This document shows, piece after piece, positions 1 to 12,330 of a DNA stretch of 64,000 nt. The stretch lies in contig CM022299.1 in NCBI GenBank assembly GCA_011799875.1, forward strand, positions 213,968,070 through 214,032,069. The letters are read 5' to 3'. This DNA comes from Thinopyrum elongatum (taxonomy: Eukaryota; Streptophyta; Magnoliopsida; Poales; Poaceae). How positions within the stretch are numbered: position 1 is the stretch's first letter; the number at the start of each line of letters is the position of its first letter. The position numbers were made by a program, and so were the translations under genes. The notes under the pieces are model-generated. The model was not told the DNA's origin and did not search any database. It worked only from the letters and a program-made list of their open reading frames with translations.

Positions 1-1933
1 TTGTATGATTTGAGTCTTTGCTTTTTAGTTTGCCACAATCATCCTTGCTGTACACACCTTTTGAGAGGGACACGCATGAATCGTGATTTATTAGAATACT
101 CTATGTGCTTCACTTATATCTTTTGAGCTAGGCAATTTTGCTCTAGTGCTTCACTTATATCTTTTTAGAGCACGGCGGTGGCTTTATTTTGTAGAAATTA
201 TTGAACTCTCATGCTTCACTTATATTATTTTCAGAGTCTCTAAACAGCATGGTAATTTGCTTTGGTTATGAATTTAGTCCTGATATGATAGGCATCCAAG
301 AGGGATATAATAAAAACTTTCATATAAAGTGCATTGAATACTATGAGAAGTTTGATTCCTTATGATTGTTTTGAGATATAGAGATGGTGATATTAGAGTC
401 ATGCTAGTGAGTAATTGTGAATTGGATAAATACTTGTGTTAAGGTTTGTGATTCCCATAGCATGCACGTATGGTGAACCGTTATGTAACGAAGTTGGAGC
501 ATGAGGTATTTTTTGATTGTCTTCCTTATGAGTGGCGGTCGGGGACGAGCGATGGTCTTTTCCTACCAATCTATCCCCCTAGGAGCATGCTTGTAGCACT
601 TTGTTTCGATGACTAATAAATTTTTGCAATAAGTATGTGAGTTCTTTATGACTAATGTTGAGTCCATGGATTATACGCACTCTCACCCTTCCACCGTTGC
701 TAGCCTCTCTAGTGCCGCGTAACCTTCGCCGATACCATATACCTTCCTCAAAACAGCCACCATACCTACCTATTATGGCATTTCCATAGCCATTCTGAGA
801 TATATTGCCATGCAACTTTCCACCATTCCGTTTTATTATGACACGTTCCATCATTGTCATATTGCTTTGCATGATCATGTAGTTGACATCGTATTTGTGG
901 CAAAGCCACCTTTCATAATTCTTTCATACATGTCACTCTTGAGTCATTGCACATCCCGGTACACCGCCGGAGGCATTCATATAGAGTCATACTTTGTTCT
1001 AAGTATCGAGTTGTAATTTTTGAGTTGTAAGTAAATAAGAGTGTGATGATCTTCATTATGAGAGCATTGTCCCATGTGAGGAAAAAAATAAAAGGGAGAC
1101 CAAAGAAGCCAAAAAAAAGGGGAAAATGAGAGAAAAAGAGAGAAGGGGCAATGTTACTATCCTTTTTTTCCACACTTGTGCTTCAAAGTAGCACCATGAT
1201 CTTCATGAGAGAGAGTCTCCTATGTTGTCACTTTCATATGCTAGTGGGAATTTTTCATTATAGAACTTGGCTTGTATATTCCAACGATGGGCTTCCTCAA
1301 ATTGCCCTAGGTCTTCATGAGCAAGCAAGTTGGATGCACACCCACTTAGTTTTCTTTTGAGCTTTCATAAACTTATAGCTCTAGTGCATCCGTTGCATGG
1401 CAATCCCAACTCACTCACATTGATATCTATTGATGGGCATCTCCATAGCCCGTTAATACGCCTAGTTGATGTGAGACTATCTTCCTCTTTTTTTGTCTTC
1501 TCCACAACCACCATATTCTATTCCACCTATAGTGCTATGTCCATGGCTCACGCTTATGTATTGCATGAAAGTTGAAAAGGTTTGAGAACACCAAAAGTAT
1601 GAAACAATTGCTTGGCTTGTCATCGGGGTTGTGCATGATTTGAATATTTTGTGTGATGAAGATGGAGCATAGCCAGACTATATGATTTTGTAGGGATAAA
1701 CTTTCTTTGGCCATGTTATTTTGAGAAGACATAATTGCCTTGTTAGTATGCTTGAAGTATTATTGTTTTTATGTCAATATTAAACTTTTGTTTTGAATCT
1801 TATGGACCTGAACATTCATGCCACAATAAAGAAAATTACATGGATAAATATGTTAGGTAGCATTCCACATCAAAAATTCTGTTTTTATCATTTACCTACT
1901 CGAGGACGAGCAGGAATTAAGCTTGGGGATGCT
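1..1933 (+). mobile_element. 3' internal region of an Athila-lineage LTR element (family 1), 5' part outside the window
   Basis: The stretch is AT-rich and holds no credible coding frame. It aligns by eye with 3990-5708: both share the run of 'gcttcacttatat' hairpins, the 'ataataaaaactttcat' segment and a final polypurine end. It therefore reads as the 3' untranslated internal domain of a plus-strand retrotransposon ending at the LTR at 1934. Hairpins with the conserved loop lie at 139-172 and 205-237. The short frames inside it lack domains and are not called. The family name is not certain; the LTR class suggests the Sabrina/WHAM group of Athila elements. Confidence 0.75.
1894..1933 (+). 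promoter_or_regulatory. Polypurine tract region preceding the 3' LTR
   Basis: The block 'ctcgaggacgagcagg' followed by 'aattaagcttgggg' sits immediately before the LTR start TGATACGT. The same block precedes LTRs at 5709 and 37909, and its reverse complement follows LTR ends at 19338 and 52772. In LTR elements this position primes plus-strand DNA synthesis. Role inferred from position and conservation. Confidence 0.7.
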
Positions 1934-2618
1934 TGATACGTCTCCAACGTATCTATAATTTTTTATTGTTCCATGCTATTATATTATCTGTTTTGGATGT
2001 TTTATCTGCATTAATATGCTATTTTATATTATTTTGAGGACTAACTTATTAACCTAGAGCCTAGTGCCAGTTTCTGTTTTTTCCTTGTTTTTGAGCTTCG
2101 CAGAAAAGGAATACCAAACGGAGTCCAAACGGAATAAAACCTTTGCGATGATTTTTCGCTTTGCGCTTAGATATCGTCATAACTTTGCGCTTTTCTATCA
2201 ATTGCTCGACAGTAATTTGTTCACCCACCGTATTATGTGCTATCTTGAGAGAAGCCTCTAGTGAAACCTATGGCCCCCGGGTCTATTTTCCATCATATAA
2301 GTTTCCGATCTACTATTTTGCAATCTTTTACTTTCTGATCTGTAAAACAAAAACCCCAAAAATATTTACTTTATCTTTTGTTTAGTTTTATCTATCTCTA
2401 TCAGATCTCACTTTTGCAAGTGACCGTGAAGGGATTGACAACCCCTTTATCGCGTTGGGTGCAAGTGTTTGATTGTTTGTGCAGGTATTGGTGATTTGTG
2501 CGTTGTCTCCTACTGGATTGATACCTTGGTTCTCTAACTAAGGGAAATACTTATCTCTACTTTGCTGCATCACCCTTTCCTCTTCAAGGGAATACCAACG
2601 CAAGCTCAAGAAGTAGGA
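1934..2618 (+). repeat. Internally deleted LTR of family 1
   Basis: It starts TGATACGTCTCCAACG after the polypurine tract and ends near 'caagaagtagga'. It is about 685 bp, whereas the intact LTRs of the related element at 51175-57918 are about 1.6 kb. The GC-rich middle and the TATA region are missing, so it looks like a deletion derivative or a shorter subfamily. The right-hand part still matches the 51-kb LTRs, including the 'gggattgacaacccctt' segment. Confidence 0.7.
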
Positions 2619-3129
2619 TGCTCCTATACTTAAAAGAATTAAAACTTACGCGGAAGCTATTTCAGCACTAGTTCTGAAACTTGAGAATAGAATTATTCGT
2701 ACGCATCCTACCTTGCAAAGATTGTTTTATGAGCTACCATCAATAAAAGATCCTAGGGCTAAGAAAATAGCTACCCTTGTCCTTATGAATGAATTTGATC
2801 ACATAGTGCGGGAAGCTAGAGAGATCTTTGATTTTTATGGTATGAACCGTAAAAAACCAGTAATAGATGAGCTCCTTTACAATATTGATTATGTATTAAG
2901 ATATTTGCTTGGCAATGATCACATCTTTGATGAGAATCTTAAAAAGAAAGTTCCTGTTTTGGATATGATCCAACAAGTTTTCAATGATGTTAACCAACAA
3001 TATTATTGGACTGTAGCCGGTAATCAAAGGGGATTTGCAAATGGACAACTTGATAATGCTAAAATTTCTATGGATAGTGTGTTTCGAGTTATATTTAAGA
3101 AACCTCTTATCAAAAACACACCTATGTAA
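2617..3129 (+). pseudogene. Open frame of unknown function in the family 1 internal region, 5' end missing
   Basis: One frame stays open for about 170 codons from a TAG at 2614-2616 to a TAA at 3127-3129, with no ATG near its beginning. It starts directly at the LTR junction with no primer-binding site, so the 5' part of the gene and leader are deleted. The product is helix-rich and charged, with segments such as KDPRAKKIATLVLMNEF, DELLYNIDYVLRYLLGN and a C-terminal MDSVFRVIFKKP. I see no gag zinc knuckle, protease, reverse transcriptase or integrase motif. Position just before the 'ttgggaggcaacccaat' segment matches that of the acidic ORFs at 55216-56064 and 29464-30673, but the sequence is different. 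It could be an accessory ORF of an autonomous relative. Function unknown. Confidence 0.5.
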
Positions 3130-5708
3130 AATAAGAAGAAAGATGACAAATACTTGAATCTATGCATTATGCCTAGCCAAGGGCGTAAAACAATAGCACT
3201 TGTTGGGAGGCAACCCAATATTTATCCTTTAAATTTTTGTTTTCTTTCTGTTTTTCAATAAATATGCAATTATGCCTCTTTTTTGATTGTGCTTTTTATG
3301 TTGTAATTAGTGTTTGTGCCAAGTAATGCCTTTAGGATGGCTTGGGTGATAGTTGATTTTATCTTGTTGAAAAACAGAAACTTTTACGTCCAGTAACAGA
3401 ATTTTTAAAAATCACTGGAGGGACAAAAGACTCTGATTTTTTTACAAAATATTTACACACTAATTGACTCTGTTTTCCTAATTTTACAGAATTTTTGGAG
3501 TTACATAAGTATGAGTAAAATTCGAGTCTTTACAGACTGTTCTGTTTTTGACAGATTCTGTTTTCGTTGCATTGTGTGCTTATTTTGATGAATCTATGGA
3601 CTATATCGGGGGGTATTAGCCATGGTAAAGTTATAATACAGTAGGTATAATGCAATAACAAAATATGAATTGGTTTGTAACAGTACTTAAAGTAAAGATT
3701 GGTTTTCTTATACTAACGGATCTCACGAAGGTTTTTGTTAAGTTTTGTGTGATTGAAGTTTTCAAGTTTTGGGTGAGATCACGATGGATGAAGGAATAGG
3801 GAGTGAAAAGAGCCTAAGATTGGGGATGCCCATGGAAACCCAAGGTAATATTCAAGGAGAACCAAGCAACTAAGCTTGGGTATGCCCCGGAAGGCATCCC
3901 CTCTTTCTTCTAACAACCATCGGTAATTTTACTTGGAGCTATATTTTTATTCATCACATATCATGAGTTTTGCTTGGAGCGTCTTGTATTATATGAGTCT
4001 TTGCTTGTTTTGATTTTTAGTTTGTCACAATTATCCTTGCTGGGCACACCTATTTGAGAGATCCATAATTATGCCATGATTTGTTAGAATTGCTCTATGT
4101 GCTTCACTTAAATTTTTTTAGCTATGGAATTCCTCTATGTGCTTCACTTAAAGTTTTTTGAGCTATGGAATTGCTCTAGTGCTTCACTTATATCTTTTTG
4201 AGCATGGTGGTAGTTTTATTTTTGATGAAATACTCTCATGCTTCACTTAGATTATTTTGAGAGTTAGTAAAATTTTAAAGAAATATCCTCTCAATGCTTC
4301 ACTTATATTATTTTGAGAGATGAAAATTGTTTTGAAGAAATATGTGCTCTTATGCTTCACTTAAATTTATTTGAGAGATTTGTTAGTAGCAATGGTAAAA
4401 TATGAAATTAGTCCCAAAGTGATAGATATTCAAGAGGGGTATAATAAAAACTTTCATGAAGATCATTGGATATTATAAACTTGATTCCTTGTAATAGTTT
4501 TGAGATATGGAGATAGTAATATGGGAGTCATGTTGGTGAGTAATTATGCTTTAGTAAGAATATTGGTGTTAAGGTTTGTGATTCCCTATGCAAGCACAAA
4601 AGTCAATAGTTATGCAATGAAGTTACATCCTACTTGTGGTGCATTATTCGGTGCTAGTTATGTTTAATGCTCATTTATGAGAGTTTTTGTTTTTTGGTTG
4701 GTTGCTTCTCAATATATTTGCTAGCCTTTCCTTGTACTAAGTGGGAATACTACTTGTGCATCCAAACTCCCTAAACCAAGTTGTGCCAAATGAGTCCACC
4801 ATACCTACCTATATGCGGTATTTCCTTGTCGTTCCAAGTAAATTTGTATGTGCCAAGTCTAATTTTCAAAATGAATTTCCTTTTTGTGCGCCTGTACCGC
4901 TCATGAAGCGGCAGGGGCGGGTGGCCAATATTTTCCATGCTAGATGTGTTGTTCTCAAGATGAGTGTTTATTCACTTGTCATTGCACAAGAGTGTGGCAA
5001 GGTAATAGGGATGCCCAGTCCCGAAATGAAAAAATATATTTAGTTTGTCGAATAATAAATTCCTTGGAAAGTGTTGGTATGGAAGGCACTGGTGGATACG
5101 ACTAGCCATGGATTGTGAAAGAATGGTGGAAAAAGGAATAAACTTTATTTTATGTTTGGGAACTGCCTATGATCTATCTAGCATGGAAAGTATTGGGAAT
5201 TCTCGGTGGTTTTCGTTGACAGGAAAAGCATGCCTCTCAAAACAATTTTATCTCTCAATTTAAGCTTTGAGCTCTGGCATCTATAAAAATATCTGCTTCC
5301 CTCTGCGAAGGGCCTATCTATTTACTTTTATGCAATTTTTATTTTTGTTGAGTCTCCATCTTCTCTTATAAAGCACCAACTAGGGGACACTATTATCATA
5401 CTTGTGCATTGGGCATAGTTAATATTTAAGTGTGTTTCATGAACGGGTCAATGATTGAGCATAATGGGCTAGGGATAGCTTTCTTTAGTGTTGATATTTT
5501 GAAAGACATGGTTGCTTGTTGATATGCTTGAGTATTGATGTCCTCATGTCAAATATAGACTATTGCTTTGAATTATCTAAAAGTCCAAATGTCCATGCTA
5601 CAAAAGAAAAGAATATGTGATGAACATGTTAGGCAGTATTCCACATAAAAAATTATGTTTTTATCATTTACCTACTCGAGGACGAGCAGGAATTAAGCTT
5701 GGGTATGC
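3130..5708 (+). mobile_element. 3' untranslated internal region of the second family 1 copy
   Basis: No coding frame is supported. In order it holds the 'ttgggaggcaaccc' segment (about 3204), a module ending in the GGGTATGCC/GGCATCCCC stem-loop at 3878-3901, a hairpin array at 4170-4390 with the conserved 'gcttcactta' loop, the CCCTCTGCGAAGGG hairpin at 5299-5312, and the polypurine end at about 5672-5708. The same order is seen in the internal regions at 34909-37908 (plus) and 52773-55150 (minus). These are non-coding cis signals of the element. Confidence 0.7.
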
Positions 5709-6512
5709 TGACACGTCTACTTATCTATAATTTTTTTATTGTTCCATGTTGTTATATTATATGTCTTGGATGTTATATATTCATTTACTAGCAACTTCAT
5801 ATCATTTTTTGGGACTAACCTATTGACATAGTGCCCAGTGCAATTCCTATTTTTTGCTTGTTTTTTACTTTATAGAATATTAATACCAAACAGAGTCCAA
5901 ATGCCATGAAACTTTTTGGACAATTTTTTCTGCCCAGAAGACACCCAGGAGGTCCAAGAAGTGCACTAGAGGGGGCCTGTGGGTGGCGCGTGGTCGCTAC
6001 ACCCCGGCCACCTCCTGCCTGCGTAGTTGCCTTCTCGACGCGCTGGGCCTCCCTAGGCGTTGCCACGCACCCCTGGATCCACGTCGACCCCTCCCCATCC
6101 TCATCCTCTCCTCTGCCTCTCGCTCGCTATCCCCCCGGACTCACCCGAGAGTGTTGGCGAGCACCACCGCGGCCACCGCCTTCCCCTCGCGATGCCTTCA
6201 TATCCAAGAGCTCCGCCACGACTCTCCCATCCTCTACGCAGAAGAACACGAGCCTAGATGCTCCGAGAAGACTGAATCGACTCCGTCCTCAACCACGGAT
6301 CCGCCGACCACCATCGTCAACTCCTTCACCATTCGAGCTTCCCCAATCCCATTGAGCTGCTCTACTACTGCGCTGTGAGATTCTTCTCCGACCCCCTTGC
6401 TCACCCCTCCGATTTTTGTGCCCAGCCGCCCTCCCGCCATGGATGCAAGCTTCCGCCGCCGTGCCGTGTAGCCACCATGGACAGAGCCCGTGTCCATCGC
6501 TCTTGAGCACGC
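5709..6512 (+). repeat. Truncated or divergent family 1 3' LTR with a GC-rich tail
   Basis: The LTR begins with TGACACGTCTAC, a mutated form of the usual TGATACGTCTCC, directly after the polypurine tract, and can be followed against the 51-kb family up to about 5990. From there to 6512 the DNA is GC-rich and no longer matches. Overlapping plus-strand frames (for example 5906-6355 and 5983-6378) are Pro/Ser/Arg-rich and look like composition effects. The sequence is cut at 6513 by the Sabrina-like LTR. The GC-rich part may be a subfamily-specific LTR middle or a captured fragment. Confidence 0.5.
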
Positions 6513-7989
6513 TGATGACCCACAAGTATAGGGGATCAATCGTAGTCCTTTCGATAAGTAAGAGTGTCGAACCCAACGAGGAGCAGAAGGAAATGACAAG
6601 TGGTTTTCAGCAAGGTATTCTCTGCAAGCACTGGAATTATAAGTAACGAGTAATTTGATAGGAAGATAATTTGTAACGAGCAAGTAACGGTAATGACAAA
6701 TAATATGTAGCAAGGTAGCCTAGTCCTTTTGTGGCAAAGGACATGCCAAAACGATCTCTTATGATAAGCAAAGCGTTCTTGAGGGTACACGGGAATTTCA
6801 TCTAGTCACTTTCATCATGTTGGTTTGATTCGTGTTCGCTACTTTCATAATTTGATATGTGGGTGGACCGGTGCTTAGGTGCTGTTCTTACTTGAACAAA
6901 CCTCCTACTTATGATTAACCCCCTCGCAAGCATCCGCAACTACGAGAAAAGTATTAAGATAAAATCTAACCATAGCATTAAACTTTTGGATCCAAATCAG
7001 TCCCTTACGAAATAGCGCATAAACTAGGGTTTAAGCTTCTGTCACTCTCGCAACCCATCATCTAACAACTACTCCACAATGCATTCCCTTAGGCCCTAAT
7101 AAGGTGAAGTGCCATGTAGTCGATGTTCATATGACACCACTAAGGGAATCACAACATACATACCATAAAAGTAACTACTCCCGTGACCTCAAGAACAAAA
7201 GTAACTACTCACAAATGATAATCATGCTTAAGATCATAGGGTTATTAAATAGCATAATGGATCTGAACATATAATCTTCCACCAAATAAACCATATAGTA
7301 ATCAACTACAAGATGTAATCAACACTACTAGTCACCCACAAGCACCAATCTAAGGTTCCGGTACAAAGATTGAACACAAGAGATGAACTAGGGTTTGAGA
7401 GGAGATGGTGCTGTTGAAGATGTTGATGGAGATTACCCTCCCCAAAATGGGAGAGTTGTTGGTGATGATGATGACAATGAATTCCCCCTCCGGGAGGGAA
7501 GTTCCCCCGGCGGAATCGCTCCGCCGGAGGGCAAAAGTGCTCCTGCCCAAGTTCCGCCTCGAGACGGTGGCGCTTCATCCCGAAAATCTTCCTCTCATTT
7601 TTCTAGGTTAAAATGACTTCTATACCAGAAGAGGGGCACCGGAGGTGGGCCGAGGAGGGCACAACCCACCAGGGCGCGCCTGGGGGCCCTGGCGCACGCA
7701 GGTGGGTTGTACCCACCTGGTGGGGCCCCTCTGGTAGTTATTTGCTCCAATAATTCTTAAATATTCCATAAAAATTCACCGTGAAGTTTCTGCTCGTTTG
7801 GAGTTGTGCAGAATAGGTGGCCTGACGTAGCTTTTTAGGTACAGAATTCCAGCTGCCGGTATTCTCCCTCTTTGTGTGAACCTTGCATATTATGAGAGAA
7901 AAGGCATTAGAATTACTCCATAAAGCATTATTATGCATATAAACATTATAAATAACAGTAGGAAAACATGATGCAAAATGGACGTATCA
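6513..7989 (-). repeat. 3' LTR of a Sabrina-like Athila retrotransposon
   Basis: On the minus strand it begins TGATACGTCCATTTTGCATC at 7989 and ends CTTGTGGGTCATCA at 6513, about 1.48 kb. The ends TGAT...ATCA are the usual inverted LTR termini. The polypurine region follows at 7990 ('actcccccaagctt'). A GC-rich palindrome lies at 7661-7717. The bases 'cacgc' at 6508-6512 are the candidate TSD, but the partner 5' LTR lies beyond the window and cannot be checked. The sequence strongly resembles the long LTRs I know from wheat and barley as Sabrina; the name is from memory. Confidence 0.8.
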
Positions 7990-9235
7990 ACTCCCCCAAG
8001 CTTAGACCTTGCTTGTCCTCAAGCGAAAAACCGAAATCGAAAAACATGTCCACATGCTTAGAGAGAGGGGTGTCGATAAAACAAAATACGGACATAGAAG
8101 CATCATGCATATTATTATAACAACAACAAACTTTATTATAAAACTTTTATCACAAAAATATTATCATATAACTTCCCATGAACAAGTAACAATTCATCAC
8201 AACATCGAAGTATAAAGCATAAACTCTATTGAAAACCAACAAACTATGTTCTCAGTCAACTTTGCAACTACAATTCATCATCTTTTCAGGAAGGGTCACG
8301 TATCGGAGCCTTTAGGCAAGTCCACATACTCAACCATCATTTAATCTTCTATGATTGCTAACACTCATAGCGTACCCATGAACAAAAAGTTTCAACTGGA
8401 CGCATAGAAAGATAGGGGCTTATAGTTTCGCCTCCCAACGTATTCACCTCAAGGGTGATGTCAACAATAATAACTCATGCCCACTCATATTCAACTGGAT
8501 ATATGTGCCTAGATCTTTCCTCACCACATGATGCTTGCAAAAAGAGAAAATAAAAAGGAATAGGGAATAATACTTTGACTCTTACATAAAAGTAAATCCA
8601 TAAAGTAAAAGATAGGCCCTTCGCAGAGGGAAGCAGAGGTTGTCATGCACTTATTTGTTTGCATGCCAAATCCCTTAGCACAAAAGAACGTCACATTATA
8701 TTGCCCCTTATGATAGCAACCTTTATTATGCAGTCTGTCGCTTTTATTCTTTGCCATCACAAGTTCGTACAACACTCAATTTTCTCTTAAACTAAATGAT
8801 CCAACACATTTAGAAGTAATTTTTATTGCCTTTTTGCACTGATGACAACTTACTTGAAGGATCTTACTCAATCCATAGGTAGGTATGGTGGACTTTCAAA
8901 GTAAGATTTGGGTTAAGGGTTTTGGATGCACAAGTAGTATCTCTACTTAGTGCGGAGTTTTTGGCTAGAAAAGATATTGGGCAAGCACCACATGTTAAAG
9001 GATCTATGACAATATAACTTCTATGTGAATATGAATAAACATAAATCATTACGTTGTCTTCCTTGTCCAACGTCAACTATTTTGACACAAAATATTTAAT
9101 GGGGGCTCACAATCATAAAAGATGTCCAAGATAGTGTATTTGCATGTGAATCTTCTCTTCCCTTATTAATTCTTTCATGAATTGCATCATTGACTAATGT
9201 TATGTTTGTCAATCTCCAATAAATTTTACTACTTA
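7990..9235 (-). mobile_element. 3' internal region of the Sabrina-like element, left of the CACTA insertion
   Basis: There is no coding frame. Read on the minus strand it holds the conserved CCCTCTGCGAAGGG hairpin (8617-8630) and the polypurine end at 7990. It stops at 9235 and continues at 58329: both sides align with the uninterrupted homologous stretch at about 20790-20850 of the related element. The last bases TTA (9233-9235) are the TSD of the CACTA. Confidence 0.75.
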
Positions 9236-9263
9236 CACTACAAAAAAAAGACACATCCGTGAC
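9233..9263 (+). repeat. CACTA left terminal inverted repeat with TSD TTA
   Basis: The terminus CACTACA at 9236 is followed by 'catccgtgacatt'. TTA at 9233-9235 matches TTA at 58329-58331. The sequence inward contains repeated 'acttctatg' and 'atgacag' words, also found inside the right end. Confidence 0.8.
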
Positions 9264-10113
9264 ATTTTGGGCCGAACGAATTTTTTCCTGTCATACTTAT
9301 GACACTTCTATGGTGATAATTGTGACAAAACCCGGTATCATCATAGATGTGGTGGGCTCCTACTTCTATGACAAAAAATCATGACAGAAAATGGGCTTTT
9401 CATCCTGGGCGGGCCGGAGACGCACCTGCATGACATTCTTTGGGCCGTCCATGACAGAAAAAATCATGGTAGAAGCGAGGGCGAGGAAAATTTAGGGGAG
9501 TTCCCGGTTACGGTGGGTGGTCGGGGCCGAGCGATGCATGGAGGTTTGCCCGTTTTCTCTTGTATACATACGTGCGTGTGTGCGAGGCGTTGGGCTCTAA
9601 CTGAACCCGAGCGAGGCATTCGCTTACTGAACCCGAGCGATTGCACTAGCTATGTTACTGAACCCGAGCGATCGATCGATCCGTGGCTGTTAACTGAACC
9701 CGATCGAGGGATTCCTTCGCTACTGCTGCTAACTGAAGCCGATCGAACCTGCTGCCTCTTGATGAACAGTGAACATGGGGGTTGGTTGAATGAGTCGAGA
9801 CGTACGTGGTTGGGGTTGGATGAACAGTTCCTGGTGGGGGTTGGATGAACAGGACCCCGTGGTAGTAGTAGTAGGCTGTTGCCGCTGGATGAACAGGACC
9901 CCGAGAGGAGGCCGCCACAGCCGAGCTGGTTGGGGGTGGATGAACAGGACCCAGTGGAGGGCTGATTGAACAGTAGCCGGTGGAGGGCTGGATGAATAGT
10001 AGCCCATGGATGAACAGTAGCTGGTGGAGGCAGGAGGAAGACATGGTGGATGAACAATGCAGGTGGAGGCTGAAGGAAGATGACGGTGGGTGAACAGTAG
10101 CCCGTGGAGTCCC
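9264..10113 (+). repeat. CACTA left subterminal repeat zone
   Basis: The word 'ctgaacccgagcga' and variants recur from about 9600 to 9745. From about 9760 to 10110 the word 'gatgaacaggacccc' or shorter forms recur about every 30-60 bp. Such short, direct, degenerate motifs near the ends are the binding sites of the accessory transposase protein in characterised CACTA elements. Long frames seen here on the minus strand are by-products of the repeats. Confidence 0.7.
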
Positions 10114-10436
10114 GTTTTGCGGTACGCCACACCCTTCCGATGAACATGACCCCCGTTTCGACCGTAGCGCTCCAACACAAGTCGGTTTCCTCCGTTTTGC
10201 GGTACGCCACACCCCTCCCGATGAACAGGACCCCCGTTTCGAACGTAGCGCTCCAACACAAGTCCATTTCCTCCATTTTGCGGTACGCCACACCCCTCCC
10301 GATGAACAGGACCCCCGTTTCGACCGTAGCCGATCGAACAGAAGGCCGTTTCCTCCGTACTGCGATACGCCAGACCCTGTTTCGGCTGTTCCGTCCAAGC
10401 CGGTTGGCTCTCATTGAACAGGACGCATTCTGACCC
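10114..10436 (+). repeat. Tandem array with a period of about 81 bp
   Basis: The landmark 'gttttgcggtacgcc' or its variants starts at 10114, 10194, 10275 and 10357, spacings of 80, 81 and 82 bp. Each unit contains 'gatgaacaggaccccc', the subterminal word of the flanking zone. The fourth unit is degenerate. It is part of the CACTA subterminal region. Confidence 0.8.
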
Positions 10437-10799
10437 AGTTCGTTGCCTCCCGATGAACAGGATGTTGTTTCTCCGTTCCGACCCAGCCGGTTGGCTGCCC
10501 GATGAACAGGACGCCGTTGCTGCCGTCCGTTGCCTCTCCATGTACACGAGCCCTGGCCGTACGTATGCGCGAGTAGGCGTTCGAGACCCCGCCCGTATGT
10601 ACGTACGTGGCCGTATTTTTTCGCATGTGGCTGTACGTACGTGTACACGGTTTAGAAGGGACTGCCTGAACTGCTACGTCGGGGGCTCTACTACTACACG
10701 TGCTGCTGCTTGCTCAGCCACGGTTCATCGTTGCAGAGAGACCGATCGACCAATATGTACGTACACGTTCGCGACCAGAATGACGACGCTACGTACGCT
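10437..10799 (+). other. CACTA left subterminal region, no gene
   Basis: Two further 'gatgaacaggac' words occur at about 10453 and 10501, then a stretch with many 'gtacgtacg' alternating words between 10545 and 10800. No coding frame with recognisable content. Confidence 0.55.
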
Positions 10800-12330
10800 T
10801 CGACCAGGTGGGTCCCCGCTGTCAGGGAGGATAAGGAGGCACTTCCTTGCGTGCGAAGTTATTGATGGTGGGTCCGAGCTATCAGGGGGAGGATTCATTT
10901 TTTTCGCGCCTAATATGGAGGCACTTCTTTGTGTGCGAAGATGTAGCTGGTGGGTCCATCTATCAGCCTCACCGCGTACACTACTCTTCCGATGGCTGTC
11001 GTTCGTTGACTATGTTGACCACGCCGTGCGGACAGCACCCAGGCGGTGGACGACGGCGAGGCCTAGGAAGGGAACAACGCTAAGCCAGGGAAGACAAGGC
11101 AGGTGGATGCCCATGCGGAGGGGAGTACGAGGGTTCACTAGTCCGGCTGCGGTGTAAGGCTGCCGTCGCCGGAGAATAACAGGGGGTGTGGGTGAGTAGA
11201 GGGAAGGCCTGGCCAGTAGTAGTATGGTTGGGCGGTGAGGCCTGCGCGGCAGCACAGCCGACCACGGGAGGCTGGAGCGGGCTGTACGACGGGCACAGGT
11301 TTGGGCGGCTGGAGCAAGAAGACCAGAGGTTGAAGACGCAGCTTGGCCGTTGCATTACCATCCAATGGTCAGTGCAGCTAGAATCGTTTATTGACTAAGT
11401 TGACAAAGCCCTGCGTACTCATTAACTTAGTAGGCCCACAAGTTACCTCCAAATCTGGTGGGTCCCAGCTAGTAGGGGGAATCAATTTTTTTCCGTGTAA
11501 TAAGGTGGCACTTCCTTGAGTGCGAAGATGTTTTCTGGTTTTTTTAATTTCTCCTTTTTCGAGTTAGAATAAAAAGAAAACAATTTAGCATCTTCGATAC
11601 AATCTATATTTTCACGAAAAGGATCATAATAAAGCTGGTGGGTCCCAGCTATTAGGGAGAGGAAACTTTTTATTTCCGCATAATAAAGGAAGCACTTCCT
11701 TGCGTGTGAAGATGTAGCTGGTGGGTCAAACCTGTCAGGGGGAGAAATTATTTGTTTTCGCATAATACGGGGGCACTTGCTGCGTGCGGCCATGGGCCAT
11801 GTGGGTCCCTACTGTCAGCCACTCCACGTACATGCCTCTTCCGATGGCTGTCGTTTGTTGACAAAGTTGACCACGCCGCGCCGAGAGAACCAACGCAGTG
11901 AACGATGGCGAGTCCTAGGAAGGGAACGACCCGGAGCCGGCGAAGACACAGCAGTGGATGCCCATGCGGAGGGGAGTATGAGGGTTCACTTGTTCGGCTG
12001 CGGTGTGAGGCTGCCATCGCCGGAGAAGAACAGGAGGTGTTGGTGAGTAGATGAATGGCCTGGACGGCATTTGGGAGTAGGGTGGGCCGGTGAAGCCTGC
12101 GCGGCAGCACAGCCGGCCACGGGAGGCGGTAGCAGGTGGTACCGCCGGCGGTGGTTTGGGCGGCTGAAGCAAGAATATCCGAGATTGAAGAAGCACTACA
12201 GCCGTTGAATGGACATCCAACGGCCACTGCTGCTAGAATCGTGTCTTGACTATAAGTTGACAAAGCCTTCCGTATGCCTTAGTAAGCCCACAAGCCTTCC
12301 GTACGCGTCACTGACTATAATTCTTAAAAA
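10800..12330 (+). repeat. Imperfect tandem duplication in the CACTA left arm
   Basis: The stretch 10990-11370 recurs at about 11830-12225, including 'tggatgcccatgcggagg' (11103 and 11946) and 'gcctgcgcggcagcacagcc' (11240 and 12089). Smaller copies of 'tgggtccc...gtcag' plus 'cacttccttg' occur at 10808, 10850, 11456, 11638 and 11720, and a third copy of the 'gttgacca' landmark appears at about 13240-13320. The period is about 840 bp. Frames across it are on both strands and not coherent. Confidence 0.65.

Noticed and set aside
10114..10436. Regular repeats resembling a CRISPR array
   Set aside because: The whole 81-bp unit is repeated without unique spacers, the genome is a plant, and the location is a CACTA subterminal zone.
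9650..10648. 332-codon minus-strand frame
   Set aside because: It is produced by subterminal and 81-bp tandem repeats, with overlapping frames in all three phases; the protein is a repetition of the DNA repeat.
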